A stretch of DNA of 64,000 nucleotides from BPJU01 sp964425225 (GTDB lineage Bacteria; Planctomycetota; Planctomycetia; Pirellulales; Pirellulaceae): assembly GCA_964425225.1 (NCBI GenBank), contig CAYRMD010000021.1:1-64000 (forward strand), read 5' to 3'. The first letter of the stretch is position 1. Every line of letters begins with the position of its first letter. Made by a program: the position numbers and the translations under genes. Positions 45,527 through 55,147 of the stretch are shown here, piece by piece. The notes below the pieces were generated by a model, which was not told where the DNA came from, did not search any database, and saw nothing but the letters and a program-made list of their open reading frames with translations.

Positions 45527-47490
45527 ATGACTTCGCATTCGGGCAACGATTCCAGAAACAGCCGGCCATATGCCTTAGTATGGATGCGCGGATCCAAAAT
45601 GACGACCATACCGGTATCGGTCTTCGTGCGAATCAACCGTCCGAAACCTTGCCGCAATTTGATCACTGCTTCTGGCAGTTGGTAGTCTCGGAACGGATTG
45701 CCACCGGTACGGCGAATGCGCTCCAGTCGCGCTTCGAGTAACGGGTGATCAGGCACACTAAAGGGTAGTTTAGTAATGATCACGTTTTTCAAGGCATCAC
45801 CGGGTACATCGACGCCTTGCCAAAAACTGTCGGTACCAAAAAGAACGCTCCGCGGGTTCTTGCGGAAGTCTTCGATCATCTTCGCACGCGACGGATACTC
45901 GTCTTGGCTAATGAGTGCTAGGTTGTGCGACATCAACCAATCGATCAGTGCAGTTTTCACTCCGCGCAGTGCCTGATAACTAGTAAATAAAACGAAGGCT
46001 CTTCCGTCGGTTCGTTCGACATATCGCCGGATCATCACGGGAAGCATCGCTTCGTATTGTTCGGCGTCCGATGACGGATCCGGCATGTCCTGCAACAAAA
46101 TGAGCTGGGCTTGTCGCCGATAATCAAAAGGGCTCCCCAGACGGAGCTTTTCGGCCTGAGATAATCCGATCCGCGATTGGAAGAATTCGAACGATGGCTT
46201 ACGTCCGGTCGAAAGAGTAGCGCTCGTGAGAATGACCGGGTGCACGCGGTTGAATAGTTTTTCTCGCAACACCGGTCCGATCACCACCGGCACGGCAGCC
46301 AATTCGACCCGCGGGTGGCCGCGACGCGACTGCGTCACCTCGATCCAGTACACCGAGCCATCCATCTGTTGGTTTAACCATGCCGACAGTGTGACTGACA
46401 AATCCAACAGTCGTTGCGCTGCGGACTGAATGTCCATTTCCTCCGACTCGTTCGTTGCACGCGCCACACTTTCCCGCACCTTATCTCCCAATTCCAGAAG
46501 AGCAGGGCTCAGCGGGTTGTCGAGCTTCAGCGGGCGGGCCACGCGCCGCATGGTGATGCCACCCATGTGATCCAAAACGGCCTCGAAAAACGCGCGACTC
46601 ACGTCGAGGCATTTCTGAACTTCGGCACTCAAGTGACTCAGAATCTTGAGCCGGCACAGTCCTCGCTGCGTATGCGGATTAAAAAGCCGAAACAGGGCAA
46701 ACGCTACTTGCCCTGAGCTTAAGCGCAAGCCGAAATGTTCGCCAGCGACCGACTCGATACTATGCGCTTCATCGAGAATCACGGCGTCATATTCGGGCAG
46801 GAACCCTGCCTCCTGGTCCCGCAGCGCCAGATCGGTAAAGAACAGTGCGTGGTTGACCACTAGCAATTGTGCATGATACATGCGCCGCCGCGCAGCGAAA
46901 TAAAAACACGAGTTATAGGTAGGGCACTTCTTCCCCAGGCAATTGTCTCGGGTGCTGGAGACCTCCTCCCACACCTGCGGCAGCGGCTTAAACGGCAAGT
47001 CACTCAACGATCCGTCGGTTGTCGATCGTGACCAGGTAACCAGGTCTGCAATCTGCTTCCACTCTTGCTCGTCACCAAACAACGAGTGAGCCCGCTCGGC
47101 TGCCAATCGTAACCGCCGCAGGCTCACGTAATTTGTGCGTCCTTTAACCAATACGGTGCTGAACTCGTATGGTACCACGGCATTCAAAAACGGAATATCT
47201 TTCGTAAGAAGCTGCTCCTGCAGACTGATCGTGTGTGTCGAAATCACAATACGTCGCATCCCGCCGCGCTCTTTTGGGCGTGCGACGGCCAAGATGGCGG
47301 GTACCAGGTAGGCGAATGACTTACCGACGCCCGTACCAGCCTCGACAATCAAATGCTGCCGTTCGCAAAGCGCACGATCTACCGCCAGAGCCATCTCCAA
47401 CTGTTGGGGGCGTACCTCATAGTGTTTAAGCCGTTGGGCTACGAGGCCACCTGCCCCGAGAATATCTTCTGGCGATAAGAATTCGCTCAT
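45493..47490 (-). CDS. DinG/XPD-family ATP-dependent helicase
   Basis: 665 aa. Superfamily 2 helicase of the Fe-S branch: Walker A EAGTGVGKSFAYLVPA, cysteine cluster DNCLGKKCPTYNSC for a 4Fe-4S site, DEAH box VILDEAHSIES, and C-terminal motif VI near LRQGFGRLIRTKTD. These enzymes unwind DNA 5' to 3' and resolve R-loops or damage-related structures. The N-terminal exonuclease domain of Gram-positive DinG is absent, so it resembles YoaA/DinG of Gram-negatives. The stop overlaps the MFS gene by 34 bases. Confidence 0.92.
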   Translation of the reverse strand: MSEFLSPEDILGAGGLVAQRLKHYEVRPQQLEMALAVDRALCERQHLIVEAGTGVGKSFAYLVPAILAVARPKERGGMRRIVISTHTISLQEQLLTKDIPFLNAVVPYEFSTVLVKGRTNYVSLRRLRLAAERAHSLFGDEQEWKQIADLVTWSRSTTDGSLSDLPFKPLPQVWEEVSSTRDNCLGKKCPTYNSCFYFAARRRMYHAQLLVVNHALFFTDLALRDQEAGFLPEYDAVILDEAHSIESVAGEHFGLRLSSGQVAFALFRLFNPHTQRGLCRLKILSHLSAEVQKCLDVSRAFFEAVLDHMGGITMRRVARPLKLDNPLSPALLELGDKVRESVARATNESEEMDIQSAAQRLLDLSVTLSAWLNQQMDGSVYWIEVTQSRRGHPRVELAAVPVVIGPVLREKLFNRVHPVILTSATLSTGRKPSFEFFQSRIGLSQAEKLRLGSPFDYRRQAQLILLQDMPDPSSDAEQYEAMLPVMIRRYVERTDGRAFVLFTSYQALRGVKTALIDWLMSHNLALISQDEYPSRAKMIEDFRKNPRSVLFGTDSFWQGVDVPGDALKNVIITKLPFSVPDHPLLEARLERIRRTGGNPFRDYQLPEAVIKLRQGFGRLIRTKTDTGMVVILDPRIHTKAYGRLFLESLPECEVIYESVGVEAKS

Positions 47491-47899
47491 GGAGCCTTAC
47501 CTTTGTCCTAGACCAAACGTGCACTGGCGGACATTCACGTGTCGCTTCGATTGGCTCCCCGCTGCGTTCCAATCGAAGACACCGTCTAGAAATAGCGGAC
47601 TCGCCCAGGGTATCGCAACTCACGGCCATCGACCGGCGTGCCGCACCGCGGATGCTCCCTGCCAACACGTGTGGGCCGCGTCCCTCTTCTATGCAATGTA
47701 CCTCTGTTGACTATTCTAGTAGAAATGATGCAGGGGCAACATTGGCGTGGCCGACCTTTTTTTGGGCAGGCGAAGCGGGGAAAGACAAGGTAGTTTTCCA
47801 TGTCCTTTTCCCGCGCGGCGTTCGTAGTGAGGCGATTCAATCGGGTCGAAAAGTGCAAGGGAAGCAAGCGGACCGCATGCATGCGGACACCACGAATGC
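47491..47899. other. Intergenic stretch upstream of the helicase
   Basis: No gene was recognised. CTTCGATTGG (47545-47554) and CCAATCGAAG (47569-47578) form a perfect 10-bp stem with a 14-base loop in the helicase leader. No recognised repressor box. Confidence 0.45.
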
Positions 47900-48512
47900 G
47901 TTGGAATCTGTTCGTAGTGACCCGATTCCTTGGGCCTAGAGGCGTACGTAAAGTAAGTTGCTGGGCAACGCTGCGGCCATTCGGTTGCAGAATCTGTGGC
48001 GGAATCGCCGCCCAAAGGTAATGGAAACGTTCCTGCTCCAAATGGTTTAGGGTCGTCTCTAGCACCGGCTATAAATGGTAGGGCAGGCTCCGTGCTTGGT
48101 GACGCTCGCTGAGGCGGTATTCTTCTTCTGGAGGATTGATGGCGCAGCGCGGCCCAACCACGTATCGAAACGCGATCTTTAAAACGAACTGGCAGAGGCA
48201 ACGACGGCCCAACGATAATTGCGGCTACCGGACATTCACCTCGAACTTTTTGCGCCGTGACCAAAGGCTGCGGCAAAATACAACCACCCGACCGCATATC
48301 CGCCATTTGGCGCAGCAACGCGGATCTATGATCGATCGGTTAGCGCAGGAGCCATTATCGTTCACGCCGACAAAAAAACCAGGTTGCCCAGGGCCCGGCT
48401 TATCGTTGGCAACGGCGCACATAGCTTCTTGGATTTGATCGGGGGTGGCGGGCGACGCCTTTTGCTTTACTTGGTCTGAATCCAAATCGACAAGCAGAGC
48501 CTCGAGTGGGTC
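47900..48512 (-). pseudogene. Decayed Schlafen/AlbA_2-domain (RecG-like) gene
   Basis: On the minus strand from about 48509 the reading PLEALLVDLDSDQVKQKAS, QIQEAMCAVANDKPG, GFFVGVNDNGSCA matches the AlbA_2 N-terminus (LxxLLxDLESDRVERKxS, IxxAICAFANDLPN, VGVNDDGSxxG). A frameshift near 48337 leads to LLRQMADMRSGGCILPQP and VRFKDRVSIR. A second near 48168 gives VGPRCAINPPEEEYRLSERH, ending LPYHL and a TAG at 48069-48071. Past it, the same frame continues with ETTLNHLEQERFHYL and LQPNGRSVAQQL, still family-like. So at least two frameshifts and one nonsense codon; no functional protein. The domain occurs in defence-related and transcription-associated proteins. Confidence 0.78.
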
Positions 48513-48578
48513 GTTGTCGGAGCATCGTTCATTCCTTAGGGGCGAGTGAGAGCCGGTTGCAACGTACCTGTACAATCT

Positions 48579-49838
48579 TTATGCGCCCAGTATTTTTTCC
48601 AAGGCCACTGCAAGCCGATCGATTTCTTGGATGCTGTTATAGTGGACCAGGCCGATGCGCAGCATTCCGTGGGGTTCTAGCCCGAGTGTCTTGCTCAATT
48701 GCAGGGCATAAAAATTCCCATGCCAGACGTAAATACCATGCTCGGCCAGTTGTCGTGCAAGTTCCACTGGTGTTTGGTGTGGGTGAGTTACCGAAATCGT
48801 CGACACCCGCTCGGCGATGCGATGGCGGCAGTGAATCCCTAAGACTCGCACCATCCTGAAATTCGAAAGTTTCTCCAACAAAGCATTGGCCAGTGCTTCT
48901 TCATGCTTCTGAATGGCTCGATACGCGGCATCCAACGCAGCGCGCCGCTCCAGCGGCTGGCCGCCAGTACTTGCCCGACCGAGCTCGGCCAAATAATCCA
49001 CCGCAGCGCGCATGCCGTGAATCAATTCAAAAGGTGGCGTTCCGGTCATCCAACGGCCGGGAGGCCGATCCGGGGCCGGCCGTACTTTTTCGACCGGCAA
49101 TTCTTCGAGCAATTGCCGCCGAGCCCATAAGATTCCCAAATGTGGACCGAAGAATTTGTAAGCCGAGCAAACCAAAAGGTCACAACCAAGCTCATTCACA
49201 TCGATCCGCCGGTGGGGCAGAGCGTGTACAGCATCGACAAAACACAGGGCACCTACTGCATGGGCACGTTCGATGATTTTCCGTATGGGATTAACAGTGC
49301 CTACGGCGTTCGAGGCATACCCGACAGCCACGAGCCGTGTTCGTGACGACAAAATCTTTTCCAACGCTTCCCAATCTAAGGTGCAATCCTCAGGCCGCAC
49401 CGGGATCGTGCGGACACGGGCTCGGGCCCGTTCGGCTGCCATAAGCCATGGCGCGATGTTCGCGTCATGATCCAGCTCGGTCACAATCACCTCGTCGCCC
49501 GGTCGCCACGTATGCGCCAAAGCACGAGCAACGGCAAAGGTAAGTGTCGTCATGTTTGGACCAAACACGATGCTATCTGGATCGTTCGCTCCAAGTAGAT
49601 CACAAGCAGCATCCCGCGCTGCGTCGAACCGTTCATCGGTGCGCTCGCTAGTGGCGAAGACTCCACCCTGATTCGCATTGCTATATAGAAGCTGCTCGCA
49701 AACAGCATCAGCCACGCAGCGAGGCACCTGTGTACCGGCCGGGCCGTCAAAGAACACCGGTGCCACTCCTTCCATTGGTTGTCCTAACGCGGGAAACTGG
49801 GGACGAGCCCATGCCGGCAAGTCGAAAGCAATGGTCAC
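48579..49838 (-). CDS. Cysteine-desulfurase-like class V aminotransferase
   Basis: 419 aa from GTG 49838, with AGGAG 8 bases upstream and only 4 bases after the preceding stop. PLP fold type I: substrate region FFDGPAGTQVP, TSERTDERF, ELDHDANIAPW, VGYASNAVGTVNPI, and the PLP lysine in SAYKFFGPHLG. The layout fits the VC1184-like cysteine desulfurase subfamily rather than housekeeping SufS/IscS. An active-site cysteine loop of the SufS type is not visible. It is last in a minus-strand run with the PaaK-like and oxoprolinase genes. Confidence 0.85.
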   Translation of the reverse strand: MTIAFDLPAWARPQFPALGQPMEGVAPVFFDGPAGTQVPRCVADAVCEQLLYSNANQGGVFATSERTDERFDAARDAACDLLGANDPDSIVFGPNMTTLTFAVARALAHTWRPGDEVIVTELDHDANIAPWLMAAERARARVRTIPVRPEDCTLDWEALEKILSSRTRLVAVGYASNAVGTVNPIRKIIERAHAVGALCFVDAVHALPHRRIDVNELGCDLLVCSAYKFFGPHLGILWARRQLLEELPVEKVRPAPDRPPGRWMTGTPPFELIHGMRAAVDYLAELGRASTGGQPLERRAALDAAYRAIQKHEEALANALLEKLSNFRMVRVLGIHCRHRIAERVSTISVTHPHQTPVELARQLAEHGIYVWHGNFYALQLSKTLGLEPHGMLRIGLVHYNSIQEIDRLAVALEKILGA

Positions 49839-49842
49839 GCGG

Positions 49843-51192
49843 CTACTCCTTTGGAGGGGATGTATTGCTCGTGTTGCCAGGATCCAGTAGACGGCCATCG
49901 GAGGTGCCGGCCTCCGCGCTACGTCTTCGATCGATTAGGCGCTGTGCTTTACCTTCGAAGCGCGGCAAGCTTCCAGGTTCGACAGCTACAACATCTACAC
50001 GCAATCCGATCCGCCGGTGGATACGATCGGCAATACGTGCAGGTAGGTGCAACGGGTCTTCGACTTCAATGAGAATTTGATCCAGTTCATGCTGGCGGTA
50101 AACCGTGATCCGGTATTCGCACAACTCGGGGAACTCGCGTAACACCGCTTCCACTGCCGAAGGAAAAACATTTACCCCGCGCACGATGATCATATCGTCG
50201 GTGCGGCCCAGCACTCCGCCATCCAAGAACACAAAGCGGGTAGGTCGGTCCTGCAAACGGCGCGGGCGTACGACGTCACCTGTTCGGTAGCGAAGTACCG
50301 GGCATCCGGCCCGACCCAGAGTGGTGAGCACCAGTTCGCACAACTGCCCGTCTACTGGTTCGATACACTGTTGCTGGTCGAGCGGTCGGAATTCGGCGAC
50401 GAATTGACTTTCGTTCACATACAAGCCCTCGCGCTTCTCATCGGCATAGCCCCATGGTCCCACCTCGGTGGCTCCTGCATGATCGATCACGTGAGCGCCC
50501 CAGGCTTCTTCGATCCGTTGGCGTGTCGAGGGGATCGAGCCGCCCGGCTCGCCCGCCACAATCAAAGCGCGCACGCCCCAAGAGCTTAGTGGCCAGTTTT
50601 GTTCGCGAGCCACCTCTGCCATGCGCAAGGCGTAACTCGGCGTGCACAAGACAAACTCCGGGCGCCATTCGCCGATCAACTCTAAGCGGGCGACGGTACT
50701 CATACCGCCTGTGGGTACCACTAACACGCCGCGCCTGACGCATGCTTCGTAGGCGCTCCAAAAGCCGATAAATGGCCCAAAGGAAAATGCCAGCACCGCT
50801 CGATGGCCCGACTCGACTCCGGCAGCGTCCAAGACAAACTGCCATCCCTCCAGCCACCATTCCCAGTCCTCGGCCGTGTCGAGAATTACCAATGGTCTGC
50901 CGCGGCTCCCAGAAGTGCGATGGAATCGCACGTAGCGGCTTACAGGAAACGTCAAGTGCGACGCCAAGCCGTCCGGGCGGTCGCTGAGCAGTTCGTCCTT
51001 GGTGGTAAACGGGAGCAACGCAAATTGGTCCCAGGAGATAATCGGCCGTCCAAGCGAACCAAGTTTGCGCTGATAGAAGGAGTTTTGGGGTAAAATTTGT
51101 TCGAGCAAAAGGTTAAGCCGGTGCAACTGGAAGCTGCGGAGCTCAGGGGTCGACATCTGTTCCAAACGCCGTCGCTCCTGGTACGTCATCAT
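49843..51192 (-). CDS. PaaK-like adenylate-forming ligase
   Basis: 449 aa. AMP-binding fold of the phenylacetate-CoA ligase class: phosphate loop TSGSRGRPLVI near residue 92, adenine/acid-binding HAGATEVGPWG, YRTGDVV, and the hinge segment GRTDDMIIVRGVNVFPSAVE. The C-terminal ~110 residues form the swivelling lid. It should activate a carboxylic acid with ATP and maybe load it on CoA or another thiol; the acid is unknown. The start ATG overlaps the oxoprolinase stop by 4 bases. No other phenylacetate catabolic genes are nearby. Confidence 0.85.
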   Translation of the reverse strand: MMTYQERRRLEQMSTPELRSFQLHRLNLLLEQILPQNSFYQRKLGSLGRPIISWDQFALLPFTTKDELLSDRPDGLASHLTFPVSRYVRFHRTSGSRGRPLVILDTAEDWEWWLEGWQFVLDAAGVESGHRAVLAFSFGPFIGFWSAYEACVRRGVLVVPTGGMSTVARLELIGEWRPEFVLCTPSYALRMAEVAREQNWPLSSWGVRALIVAGEPGGSIPSTRQRIEEAWGAHVIDHAGATEVGPWGYADEKREGLYVNESQFVAEFRPLDQQQCIEPVDGQLCELVLTTLGRAGCPVLRYRTGDVVRPRRLQDRPTRFVFLDGGVLGRTDDMIIVRGVNVFPSAVEAVLREFPELCEYRITVYRQHELDQILIEVEDPLHLPARIADRIHRRIGLRVDVVAVEPGSLPRFEGKAQRLIDRRRSAEAGTSDGRLLDPGNTSNTSPPKE

Positions 51193-54100
51193 AGCTGGAC
51201 CTCGCGTCCTGCACGGTCATGTGGCGGCTTAAGGATTTGCGATGCACTCGCAACCGCTCCCCATCCTCCGCCACCGGGTGTTTCGATGCACAGCACGTCT
51301 CCAGGTTCTACGCGCAGAGCGACGATTCCTGGGAGTTTTTCACGCTGACCGTTGGCTCGGATTAACAAATTCTCGCCCAATGCGCCAGGTTGGCCTCCCT
51401 GCAAACCGAACGGTGGGTATCGCGTGCGCCGTTGTGACAGAATCGATACTGTCATGGGGCGAAGGAACTCCAGACGCCGAATCACTCCGTCGCCTCCCGG
51501 ATGCCGCCCTTTTCCCCCGGAACCACGCCGTATCGAGAATTCGCGCACGCGCACGGCGAATCGCTGTTCAAGCACCTCGACATCAGTGATCCGCGTATTG
51601 GTCATGTGCGTATGGACAGCCGAAGCCCCAGGACCGTAGGAGGTTGCTCCTTCACCGCCACAGATCGTCTCATAGTATGCACCTGTTTCGCCGCCGAACG
51701 ACAAATTGTTCATCGTGCCTTGACTGGCAGCCGCCAGTTGCAGCGCTCCGAGCAAAACATCCACAACCCGTTGCGATGTTTCCACGTTCCCGCCTGCTAC
51801 AGCAGGACAGGTCGTAGGATCATCGCTGGCGGGAGGATTGAGCAAACCTTCTGGGATATGTAATTGAATCGGCGCCAGCATTCCCTCATTGAGCGGGATG
51901 TCCTCGTTGAGCAAGCACCGTAGTACGTAGATCACCGCCGCCGTAACGATTGCCGGATTGGCATTGAGGTTACCGGATACCACCGGCGCCGTGCCTGAAA
52001 AGTCCAGTACCAGTCGGTCTTCCTGCCGGCGGATCGCGATACGAATGGGCGATCCGTCATCCAGATAATCGACGAAGTGACACGTCGAGGTGCCAAGCCG
52101 GAGCAGGGCAGCGCGTGTTTTTCGTTCCGCCGCTTTTTGAATGTGCTGCATGTAGCTCTGCACAACAGGCCAAGAAAACTGATGAGCCAACTGCATCAAC
52201 AGTTGCGCACCGTGGTAGTTCGCGGCTACTTGAGCTGCAATGTCCGCCAGGTTCGTATCTGGATCGCGGGAAGGATAGGGGGCCGTGACCAGTAACCGGC
52301 GCAGCCCTTCCCAGTCATAGCAAGCCTGAAGTGCCAGTTGAAAATCGCCAATCAACACACCTTCCTCGGCGAGACATCGAGACTGAGGCGGCATCGATCC
52401 AGGTGTCAGGCCGCCGATTTCCGCATGATGCGCACGGCTCGCTGTAAAGAACGCCGGCCGCTTCGGATCCTCGACAAATACAGGCGTAACTACCGTGACA
52501 TCTGGCAAATGCGAGCCACCGCGATAGGGGTCGTTCGTTACAAATACGTCGCCCGGCAACATCGTGGGATGAGCATGTAACAAGGCCCGCACCGTACTAC
52601 CCATGGCTCCTAAGTGCACGGGAATATGCGGTGCATTTGCCACCAAATTTCCGTTGGCATCGAATATGGCACAGCTATAATCGAGCCGCTCCTTGACATT
52701 GACACTACTAGAAGTCTGCCGCAGTACAACGCCCATCTGTTCGGCAATACGAGCGAACTGCTGATGGAAAACCTCCAAGGCGATTGGATCCGGCTCTGTG
52801 TGATCCCACCCGGTGCGTTGAGTCATGTGTGAGCTGGGCGTTGCCCACTCGGCTACCAACTCTCCCTTTTGGTAGATGTCACCTACCCACCCGGGCGGTA
52901 AGACCACCGTGGCGTACGGGCCGCTAATGATGGCGGGACCTTCCAGTCGATCGCCTGGAGTTAGTTCCGTAGAGTCCCATAAGGAGGCGTTGACCCACCG
53001 TGAGCCGAAGTAGCTTCGCAGGGTGCGTTGCGGCGTGCGAATTCGACTCGGTTGAACAGCAGTGGACTTAGGCAAGGTGGCCTGCGTTGCTAAGGCCGCT
53101 TCTAGGCGCACCGCGGTAACCTTGATGCTCTTCTGCTGCGGCAGATATCCGTACAATTCTTGGAACCGGTGTCGGTAGTGGTCGGCAGGCGAACCGTCGG
53201 GTGAGTATTCGATGGTCAACGAGTTCTCCAGGCCGGTAAATCGCATGTCGAGCAGTCGGCGCCAGCGGAGCCGGTCTACGGCCACGTGATCCGCTTGCCA
53301 GGTAGTTTTTAATTGTTGTTCTAACTCGTCGAAGATCCGATCCAATTCCTGTACCGCTTGTTCATACGGGCGGTATAAACCCCGCGCTGCGTAGCGAGTC
53401 CAATCCGCAAGGCCGGCCCCCAGAGCACTTAAGAGGCCAGCATCCGGATGAAACAGTACGCGCCGGATTCCTAATTGTTGGGCGACATGGCATGCGTGTT
53501 GGCCAGCCGCACCTCCGAAGGCTACGAGCAAGTAATCGCGTGGATCATAGCCACGAGCTACCGAAACAGTGCGAATGGCCTGGGCCATCTGCGTATTGGC
53601 AATCCACAGCAATCCTTCGGCCAATTCTTCGCGGGTGTAGTGTTTCCCCGTCTCGGCTGCGACGGTAGCGAGCAACTGGTCCAGGCACTGTATCGCCGCT
53701 TCGATATCCAACTCGAACGGGAAACGATCTGTAGCGATACGTCCGAGAAACACGTTTAAGTCGGTGATGGTCAAAGGGCCACCGCGGCCATAACAAGCTG
53801 GTCCAGGATCAGCACCTGCACTTTGCGGCCCGACAGTCAGCTTGACGCCATCAAAAGCGCAGATCGATCCGCCACCGGAAGCGACTGTCTCGATAGCCAG
53901 CATCGGTGCCAGCACGCGTACGCCGGCTTTGCGCGTTTCATATTCTAATTCCAAACGCCCATCGTATCGCGACACATCGGTGCTCGTTCCACCCATATCG
54001 AAGCCGATAACGCGCCTCTGTCCCAAGCTTTCAGCAACGCGCACACAACCGATCACTCCCCCAGCCGGTCCGGACAGGATGCTATCCTTAGCCTGGAAGC

Positions 54101-55043
54101 CCGCGGCGCGCTCGAGGCCGCCGGCGCTCGTCATTACCAACAATTCGCTATCCGGCCCTAGCGACCGAGCAATTCGGAACAAGTACTCGTGCAACACGGG
54201 GCCAAGGTAGGCATTGAGCACTGTGGTTTCCGCACGGTAAACCAGTTTGATCAGCGGCGCCAGTTCCGACGAGACGCTCACGTGGTCGAAGGGGTGTTGT
54301 CGAGCGAGGGCGGCAATTTGTCGTTCGTGCGTGGGATTGGCCCACGAGTGCAATAGCGCGATCGCAATAGCTCGTACACCACTGTTGTACAGCTCGTCGA
54401 GCATCCGCTCGACTTGCGCTTCGGACAACGGTAACAGGATCGTGCCCGATGCGTCGATCCGCTCGTCAACCTCCACGACTCGATGATACAGCGGTTGCGG
54501 TTTACGAATGGAAAGTTCAAAAAGCCGTGGCCGGTCCTGATACCCGATTTCCAATAGATCGCCGAAACCCCGAGTGGTTACCAAAGCTGTCGTTGCGCCG
54601 CTACGTGTCAGCAATGCATTGGTCGCGCGCGTCGTACCAAGGCGCATAACCAACGCGGGAATCGCATCGTCACGCCGCAGTCCTAGCACCAGACGCACAG
54701 CCAGGACCGGAGCTTCTTCAGAGCTGAGGATCTCATAGCGCCAGAAGCCGCTAGCCTCGATAGGCTCAGCAAGTTCCAACACGCCGGGCTGGTAGTTGGC
54801 AATATGCGTTTGATGGACTACCTCGCCCCGAGGTTCATATAGCCGGATCCGATAGCCGTTCCAAAAACCATTTGGTTCGGTACGGTGCGCATCGGTCCAA
54901 CGGTGGCCGTCACTGGAATAGGCGCGACCAGGAAATCGAGCTGAGCTCAACAGCTTGGCTCGGTGGATGCTTCCGTTGGGGCTGCGCGCCACGCAATCGG
55001 TAAATGTACCTCCAACATCGATCCAGAATTCCCAGCGGTTCAT
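51189..55043 (-). CDS. Full-length 5-oxoprolinase / hydantoinase A-B fusion
   Basis: 1284 aa, the length of the single-chain oxoprolinase. ATG 55043 has AAGGACC 5 bases upstream; upstream readings add 43 residues without match. Residues 1-700 are HyuA: phosphate-binding IDVGGTFTDCVA, TTRATNALL, GFDMGGTSTDVS, GPACYGRGGPLTITD. Residues about 725-1280 are HyuB: DPIALEVFHQQFARIAEQMG, then ERLDYSCAIFD, VTNDPYRGGSHLPDV and ETICGGEGA. It would hydrolyse 5-oxoproline, hydantoin or a related ring with ATP. It lies upstream of a coupled adenylase gene. Confidence 0.9.
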   Translation of the reverse strand: MNRWEFWIDVGGTFTDCVARSPNGSIHRAKLLSSARFPGRAYSSDGHRWTDAHRTEPNGFWNGYRIRLYEPRGEVVHQTHIANYQPGVLELAEPIEASGFWRYEILSSEEAPVLAVRLVLGLRRDDAIPALVMRLGTTRATNALLTRSGATTALVTTRGFGDLLEIGYQDRPRLFELSIRKPQPLYHRVVEVDERIDASGTILLPLSEAQVERMLDELYNSGVRAIAIALLHSWANPTHERQIAALARQHPFDHVSVSSELAPLIKLVYRAETTVLNAYLGPVLHEYLFRIARSLGPDSELLVMTSAGGLERAAGFQAKDSILSGPAGGVIGCVRVAESLGQRRVIGFDMGGTSTDVSRYDGRLELEYETRKAGVRVLAPMLAIETVASGGGSICAFDGVKLTVGPQSAGADPGPACYGRGGPLTITDLNVFLGRIATDRFPFELDIEAAIQCLDQLLATVAAETGKHYTREELAEGLLWIANTQMAQAIRTVSVARGYDPRDYLLVAFGGAAGQHACHVAQQLGIRRVLFHPDAGLLSALGAGLADWTRYAARGLYRPYEQAVQELDRIFDELEQQLKTTWQADHVAVDRLRWRRLLDMRFTGLENSLTIEYSPDGSPADHYRHRFQELYGYLPQQKSIKVTAVRLEAALATQATLPKSTAVQPSRIRTPQRTLRSYFGSRWVNASLWDSTELTPGDRLEGPAIISGPYATVVLPPGWVGDIYQKGELVAEWATPSSHMTQRTGWDHTEPDPIALEVFHQQFARIAEQMGVVLRQTSSSVNVKERLDYSCAIFDANGNLVANAPHIPVHLGAMGSTVRALLHAHPTMLPGDVFVTNDPYRGGSHLPDVTVVTPVFVEDPKRPAFFTASRAHHAEIGGLTPGSMPPQSRCLAEEGVLIGDFQLALQACYDWEGLRRLLVTAPYPSRDPDTNLADIAAQVAANYHGAQLLMQLAHQFSWPVVQSYMQHIQKAAERKTRAALLRLGTSTCHFVDYLDDGSPIRIAIRRQEDRLVLDFSGTAPVVSGNLNANPAIVTAAVIYVLRCLLNEDIPLNEGMLAPIQLHIPEGLLNPPASDDPTTCPAVAGGNVETSQRVVDVLLGALQLAAASQGTMNNLSFGGETGAYYETICGGEGATSYGPGASAVHTHMTNTRITDVEVLEQRFAVRVREFSIRRGSGGKGRHPGGDGVIRRLEFLRPMTVSILSQRRTRYPPFGLQGGQPGALGENLLIRANGQREKLPGIVALRVEPGDVLCIETPGGGGWGAVASASQILKPPHDRAGREVQL

Positions 55044-55147
55044 CAGGTCCTTGCCATCTGTTGCGTCCGGAGCCAGACGATAACCCGTAGGTCCTACGTA
55101 CGCCTGGCAAAAGATTATTTTCCTGACGCAACCAAAGTTTGCGCTTG

